A DNA stretch of 64,000 nucleotides from DATGMP01 sp035293565 (GTDB lineage: Bacteria > Pseudomonadota > Alphaproteobacteria > BOG-932 > Roseiterribacteraceae), in the NCBI GenBank assembly GCA_035293565.1, contig DATGMP010000160.1, positions 71,612 to 135,611 on the forward strand, read 5' to 3'. Below, piece after piece: positions 61,072 through 64,000 of this stretch. Each line of letters starts with the position of its first letter. Positions within the stretch are counted from its first letter, which is position 1. The notes under the pieces were generated by a model. The model ran no database searches, was not told the origin of the DNA, and worked only from the letters and a program-made list of their open reading frames with translations. A program made the translations under genes and the position numbers.

Positions 61072-61491
61072 ATGATCCCAATCACCGATCGGATCGCGAT
61101 CGACGAAAGCGAGCTCGACTTCGAATTCGTTCTGGCGTCGGGTCCCGGCGGTCAGAACGTCAATAAGGTGTCGAGCGCCGTCCGGCTCAAATTCGACATC
61201 CGCCGCTCGCCGTCGATCCCCGACGCCGTCCGGTCCAGGCTGGAACGGCTTGCTGGGCGCCGGCTGACCCAGGACGGCATCCTGGTGATCGCGGCCCAGC
61301 GTTTCCGGTCTCAGATCCGCAACCGTGAAGACGCTATCGAGCGTTTAGCCGAGCTCATCCGGGCCGCCAGCATTCCACCCAAGCCGCGGCGTCCGACGAG
61401 GCCTACCCTCTCTTCCCGCCGCGAGCGACTTCAGTCCAAGGCGCGAAGATCTGCCGTGAAGCAGACTCGCGGCCGCGTCAGGGATGACTAA
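61072..61491 (+). CDS. arfB: Alternative ribosome-rescue factor ArfB (peptidyl-tRNA hydrolase)
   Basis: A 139-aa class I release factor-like protein with the catalytic GGQ (LASGPGGQNVNKVSSAVRLKFDI) but no codon-recognition domain. The C-terminal tail is strongly basic (PPKPRRPTRPTLSSRRERLQSKARRS), the part that enters the empty mRNA channel of stalled ribosomes. ATG 61072 is chosen; the frame is open upstream in dus. It overlaps the convergent OsmC gene by 4 nt at the ends. Confidence 0.94.
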   Translation: MIPITDRIAIDESELDFEFVLASGPGGQNVNKVSSAVRLKFDIRRSPSIPDAVRSRLERLAGRRLTQDGILVIAAQRFRSQIRNREDAIERLAELIRAASIPPKPRRPTRPTLSSRRERLQSKARRSAVKQTRGRVRDD

Positions 61492-61910
61492 ACCAGCTTC
61501 GTCGTCAGCTTGATCTCGACCCCGGCGAGGGCGCGGGACACCGGGCAATTCTTCTTGGCGTCCTGAGCCTTGGCCTCGAACTGGGCGTCGTCGATGCCGG
61601 TGACGGAGCCTTCGGTATCCAACTCGATCGTGTGAATCGTCCACCCTCCGGCTTGCTGATCGAAATGGACCTTGGCTTTGGTGTGGATGCGTTCCGGCGT
61701 GAAGCCCGCCTGGGTCAGCTGGGCGGCCAGCGCCATCGAGAAGCAGCCGGCATGGGCGGCGCCCAAGAGCTCTTCCGGGTTGGTGCCGGCGCCGTCTCCA
61801 ATGCGGGAGCGGAAATCATAAGAGCCGTCGAATGCGCCGCTGCCGAGCCGCATATGGCCGCTGCCTGGCAGCGTGCCGCGCCATTCCGCATCCGCCTGTC
61901 TGACAGCCAT
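61488..61910 (-). CDS. OsmC-family peroxiredoxin-like protein
   Basis: A 140-aa OsmC/Ohr-fold protein. AEWRGTLPGSGHMRLGSGAFDG is the OsmC-type N-terminus; GTNPEELLGAAHAGCFSMALAAQL carries the first peroxidatic Cys and AKKNCPVSRAL the second. This branch reduces organic hydroperoxides. ATG 61910 is chosen; the longer frame runs antisense to kdsA's other frames. The kdsA stop is 47 nt upstream on the same strand. Confidence 0.92.
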   Translation of the reverse strand: MAVRQADAEWRGTLPGSGHMRLGSGAFDGSYDFRSRIGDGAGTNPEELLGAAHAGCFSMALAAQLTQAGFTPERIHTKAKVHFDQQAGGWTIHTIELDTEGSVTGIDDAQFEAKAQDAKKNCPVSRALAGVEIKLTTKLV

Positions 61911-61957
61911 CGGAACCTCATCGAGAGAGCGATTGGGACGTCCGAGGAGGTAGGGCG

Positions 61958-62788
61958 CTAAATCCCCTTGGCTAGCCGGTCGAAGGCTATAAGCCGATCG
62001 AGCAACGCCGGCAGGTCCTTCATCGGCACCATATTGGGGCCGTCGGACGGCGCGTTGTCGGGATCCTGGTGGGTCTCCATGAATACTGCGGCGACGCCGA
62101 CGGCGACGGCGGCACGGGCGAGCACCGGCACGAAACGGCGGTCGCCGCCACTGCGGTTGCCGAGCCCTCCAGGCTGCTGAACCGAATGGGTGGCGTCGAA
62201 GACGATCGGATGACCTGTCTCGGCCATGACGGCCAGCGCCCGCATGTCGTTGACCAGCGTGTTGTAACCGAAGCTGACGCCGCGCTCGGTCAGGAGGACA
62301 TTGGGATTGCCGGCCTCGGTGATCTTCTTGGCGACATTCGCCATGTCCCAGGGCGCCAAGAACTGCCCTTTCTTCACATTGACTACGCGTCCGGTCTCCG
62401 CGGCCGCGACCAGCAGGTCGGTTTGGCGGCACAGAAAGGCCGGGATTTGCAGGACGTCCACGGCTTCGGCGAGAGGCTTGCATTGCTCGCGCTCATGCAC
62501 GTCGGTCAGGACCGGCAGTCCCCAGCGCTCGCGGATCTCGGCGAAGATCGGCAGCGCCTTGTCGATCCCGATGCCGCGGGGAGCGCTGCCCGAGGTCCGG
62601 TTGGCCTTGTCGAAGGAGGTCTTGTAGACGAGCCCGATCCCGGCCTTGGCCGCTATCTCCTTGAGAGCATGGCTGGTTTCCAGCGCATGATCTCGGCTTT
62701 CCAATGCGCAAGGTCCCGCAATGAGGGTCAGCGGTCGGTCGTTAGCAACTGTTAAACTTCCGATCGTAACATGACGTGACTGGGACAT
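61958..62788 (-). CDS. kdsA: 3-deoxy-D-manno-octulosonate 8-phosphate synthase
   Basis: A 276-aa KdsA condensing arabinose 5-phosphate with PEP to give Kdo 8-phosphate for lipid A-core. LIAGPCALESRDHAL, YKTSFDKANRTS, GLPVLTDVHER and DVLQIPAFLCRQTDLL are hallmark segments; FDATHSVQQPGG is the metal/PEP region and FMETHQDPDNAPSDGPNMVPM the C-terminal one. The Cys in AGPCAL fits a metal-dependent form. kdsD is 3 kb away; kdsB and kdsC are not in the window. Confidence 0.95.
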   Translation of the reverse strand: MSQSRHVTIGSLTVANDRPLTLIAGPCALESRDHALETSHALKEIAAKAGIGLVYKTSFDKANRTSGSAPRGIGIDKALPIFAEIRERWGLPVLTDVHEREQCKPLAEAVDVLQIPAFLCRQTDLLVAAAETGRVVNVKKGQFLAPWDMANVAKKITEAGNPNVLLTERGVSFGYNTLVNDMRALAVMAETGHPIVFDATHSVQQPGGLGNRSGGDRRFVPVLARAAVAVGVAAVFMETHQDPDNAPSDGPNMVPMKDLPALLDRLIAFDRLAKGI

Positions 62789-62835
62789 GGGCTCCGTAGG
62801 ATGCTCTTAGCAAAGCCTGCATATACGCCCCCACC

Positions 62836-63831
62836 ATGACCTTGCCAAATCAACAGGCTGGCGATGGGGCGCACGGGGAAGCGATTGCAGAAGCCGCGCG
62901 GCCGAGCTTTCGAGCGCGCTTCCGCGCCTGGTGGGAAGGGTACGACCTGCCTCCCGAAAATCAGCCGGCGGAGGAGCCGGACACCGCGCCGGCTCAGGCG
63001 AAACCCGTCCGTCCGCCGATGAGGGCGGACGGAAAGCAGCCGGACCCCAACGCAGGTGCGCTCGATCGGCACGGCAAGCCGCTCTGGTCCGCGACCCGTA
63101 TCGAGGTTACGGAGAAGCTCTGGGGCCAGGGCTTCATCGGGCCTGGCGGTGCGGACTATGTGCCCGACCTCGTGAAACCGCTCGGTCTCGACAAGACGAT
63201 GAGCGTGCTCGACCTTTCGGCCGGCCTGGGCGGGATTACGCGCCTGATGGCTTCGCATTTCGGCGCCTGGGTGACGGGCTTGGAGCTGTCGCCGGTGCTG
63301 GCCCAGAAGGGCGCGGAATATTCCGAGAAAGAGGGCCTGCTCCGTCATGCGCCGATTACGCATTTCGACCCGAACTGCATGGTGCTGGACCGCAAGTTCG
63401 ACGCGGTCTTCGCCAAGGAAATCTTCTTCTGCCTCGATAAGGAGAAGATCCTCACAGAAATTCGCCAGTTCCTGAAGCCCGGCGGGCAGCTGCTGTTCAC
63501 CGACTATCTGCTGGCCGATGCGGTCGATCTCACAGGGCTGGCCGGCTGGGCCGAGGCCGAGCGGCTGACCCCTTGCCCCTGGCGCCCGTCGGAGGCCGCG
63601 AACTGCCTCAAGAGTTTGGGATTCGACGTGCGCGTGGCGCTCGACATGACCGATGTTCAGCTCAAGCTGATCATGGAGGGGCTGAGTGAGTTCCATACCT
63701 TCCTCAGCGATCACGAGATCGACGACGCCGAGACCAAGCACGCCATCACGGCGGAGATTTCACTCTGGGCCCGCCGCGCCGAGGCGCTCCGCCACGGACT
63801 CCGCCTCTACCGGGTGCATTGCATCGTTTGA
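62836..63831 (+). CDS. Class I SAM-dependent methyltransferase
   Basis: A 331-aa protein. A Pro/Ala-rich, probably disordered N-terminal region (residues 1-75) is followed by a Rossmann methyltransferase domain: VLDLSAGLGGITRLMASHFGAWVTGLELS is motif I, FDAVFAKEIFFCLDKEKILTEIRQFLKPGGQLLFTDYLL the motif II/III area. The pattern resembles phosphoethanolamine/sarcosine-type or small-molecule N-methyltransferases (a class of about 270 aa), but the substrate is not clear. It is divergent from kdsA and is the last gene of the window. Confidence 0.85.
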   Translation: MTLPNQQAGDGAHGEAIAEAARPSFRARFRAWWEGYDLPPENQPAEEPDTAPAQAKPVRPPMRADGKQPDPNAGALDRHGKPLWSATRIEVTEKLWGQGFIGPGGADYVPDLVKPLGLDKTMSVLDLSAGLGGITRLMASHFGAWVTGLELSPVLAQKGAEYSEKEGLLRHAPITHFDPNCMVLDRKFDAVFAKEIFFCLDKEKILTEIRQFLKPGGQLLFTDYLLADAVDLTGLAGWAEAERLTPCPWRPSEAANCLKSLGFDVRVALDMTDVQLKLIMEGLSEFHTFLSDHEIDDAETKHAITAEISLWARRAEALRHGLRLYRVHCIV

Positions 63832-63836
63832 GTGCC

Positions 63837-63867
63837 CGCCGGTGAAGTGTCGCCGGTGAAGTGTCGC
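63837..63867. repeat. 14-bp tandem repeat after the methyltransferase gene
   Basis: CGCCGGTGAAGTGT occurs twice head to tail (63837-63850, 63851-63864), followed by a third partial CGC. It begins six nt after the stop codon. The repeat is the only one of this kind noted in the window and may mark replication slippage or the edge of a repeat element. Confidence 0.7.
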
Positions 63868-63923
63868 TAGCTTGTAAAGATGTCCGGTTTTTGTAGCTCA
63901 TGATCTGTCCGCTTCGTTTTTGC

Positions 63924-63959
63924 TTCTTTCTCCGGGGGGCATGCCCCCCGGAGAAAGAA
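63924..63959. repeat. 36-bp perfect palindrome near the right edge
   Basis: A 17-bp arm (TTCTTTCTCCGGGGGGC, 63924-63940), a 2-nt centre AT, and its exact reverse complement (63943-63959). The arms start T-rich and end A-rich, the opposite of a normal bidirectional terminator, and no T-tract follows on either strand. No gene is present in 63832-64000. Confidence 0.85.
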
Positions 63960-64000
63960 TTGCCGGCGTGGAGGCGTGTCACGCGGCTTGCCCGATTGTC

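Noticed and set aside
63746..63982. 78-codon minus-strand frame covering the end palindrome
   Set aside because: It overlaps the methyltransferase 3' end, includes the palindrome and tandem repeat, and shows no family features.

Overview
The window is a GC-rich alphaproteobacterial chromosome segment that appears to span the replication origin. The gene order is the conserved alphaproteobacterial origin cluster: secB, dnaQ, coaE, aroE, maf and the PEP-synthase/PPDK regulator on one side, then hemE-hemH-hemJ, rho, mnmE, mnmG, rsmG, parA and parB on the other. In Caulobacter and Rickettsia the origin lies between hemE and the same regulator gene (RP001 in Rickettsia). Here that gap (17891-18218) is one of the two longest gene-free stretches and carries several GANTC sites, palindromes and degenerate DnaA-box-like words. 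Core genes left of it lie mainly on the minus strand and those right of it mainly on the plus strand. Two parS sites (28911 and 31561) flank mnmG just upstream of parAB. A genus cannot be named from the sequence alone.

Left arm (1-17890): a truncated lptC, an RNase D-like exonuclease and tRNA-Leu(CAG); an NDUFA9-like protein; the histidine cluster hisB-hisH-[GNAT]-hisA-hisF-hisE followed by a HIT protein; aquaporin; the hslV-hslU protease genes, with hslU frameshifted in this sequence; small envelope proteins; smr/tim44; fxsA and secB; then a tightly overlapping minus-strand operon PPDK regulator-maf-aroE-coaE-dnaQ-SDR.

Right arm, origin-proximal (18219-34477): three haem genes in one operon, rho with its own promoter and a long leader, an FkbM-like methyltransferase, a minus-strand operon (thioredoxin-domain protein, DinB protein, quinone oxidoreductase), a thioredoxin-like ferredoxin, mnmE, an unknown exported protein, mnmG-rsmG-parA-parB and a GST.

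Right arm, accessory and signalling (34478-64000): an EAL-domain protein, asd behind a possible Lys/Thr attenuator, a PAS histidine kinase, an IorAB-type molybdenum hydroxylase, a winged-helix regulator, sppA, ettA, and a two-gene signalling locus in which an RpfC-like hybrid (TM-kinase-receiver-Hpt) has lost its phospho-accepting His and probably its ATPase, beside a soluble kinase that looks intact. Then come pyrE, uppP, an OmpA lipoprotein, kdsD, a Dus enzyme, arfB, an OsmC protein, kdsA and a methyltransferase. The last 170 bases hold a tandem repeat and a 36-bp perfect palindrome but no gene. No CRISPR array, prophage or transposase gene was seen. The points most worth following are the origin/parS layout, the pseudokinase phosphorelay, the asd leader and the hslU frameshift.
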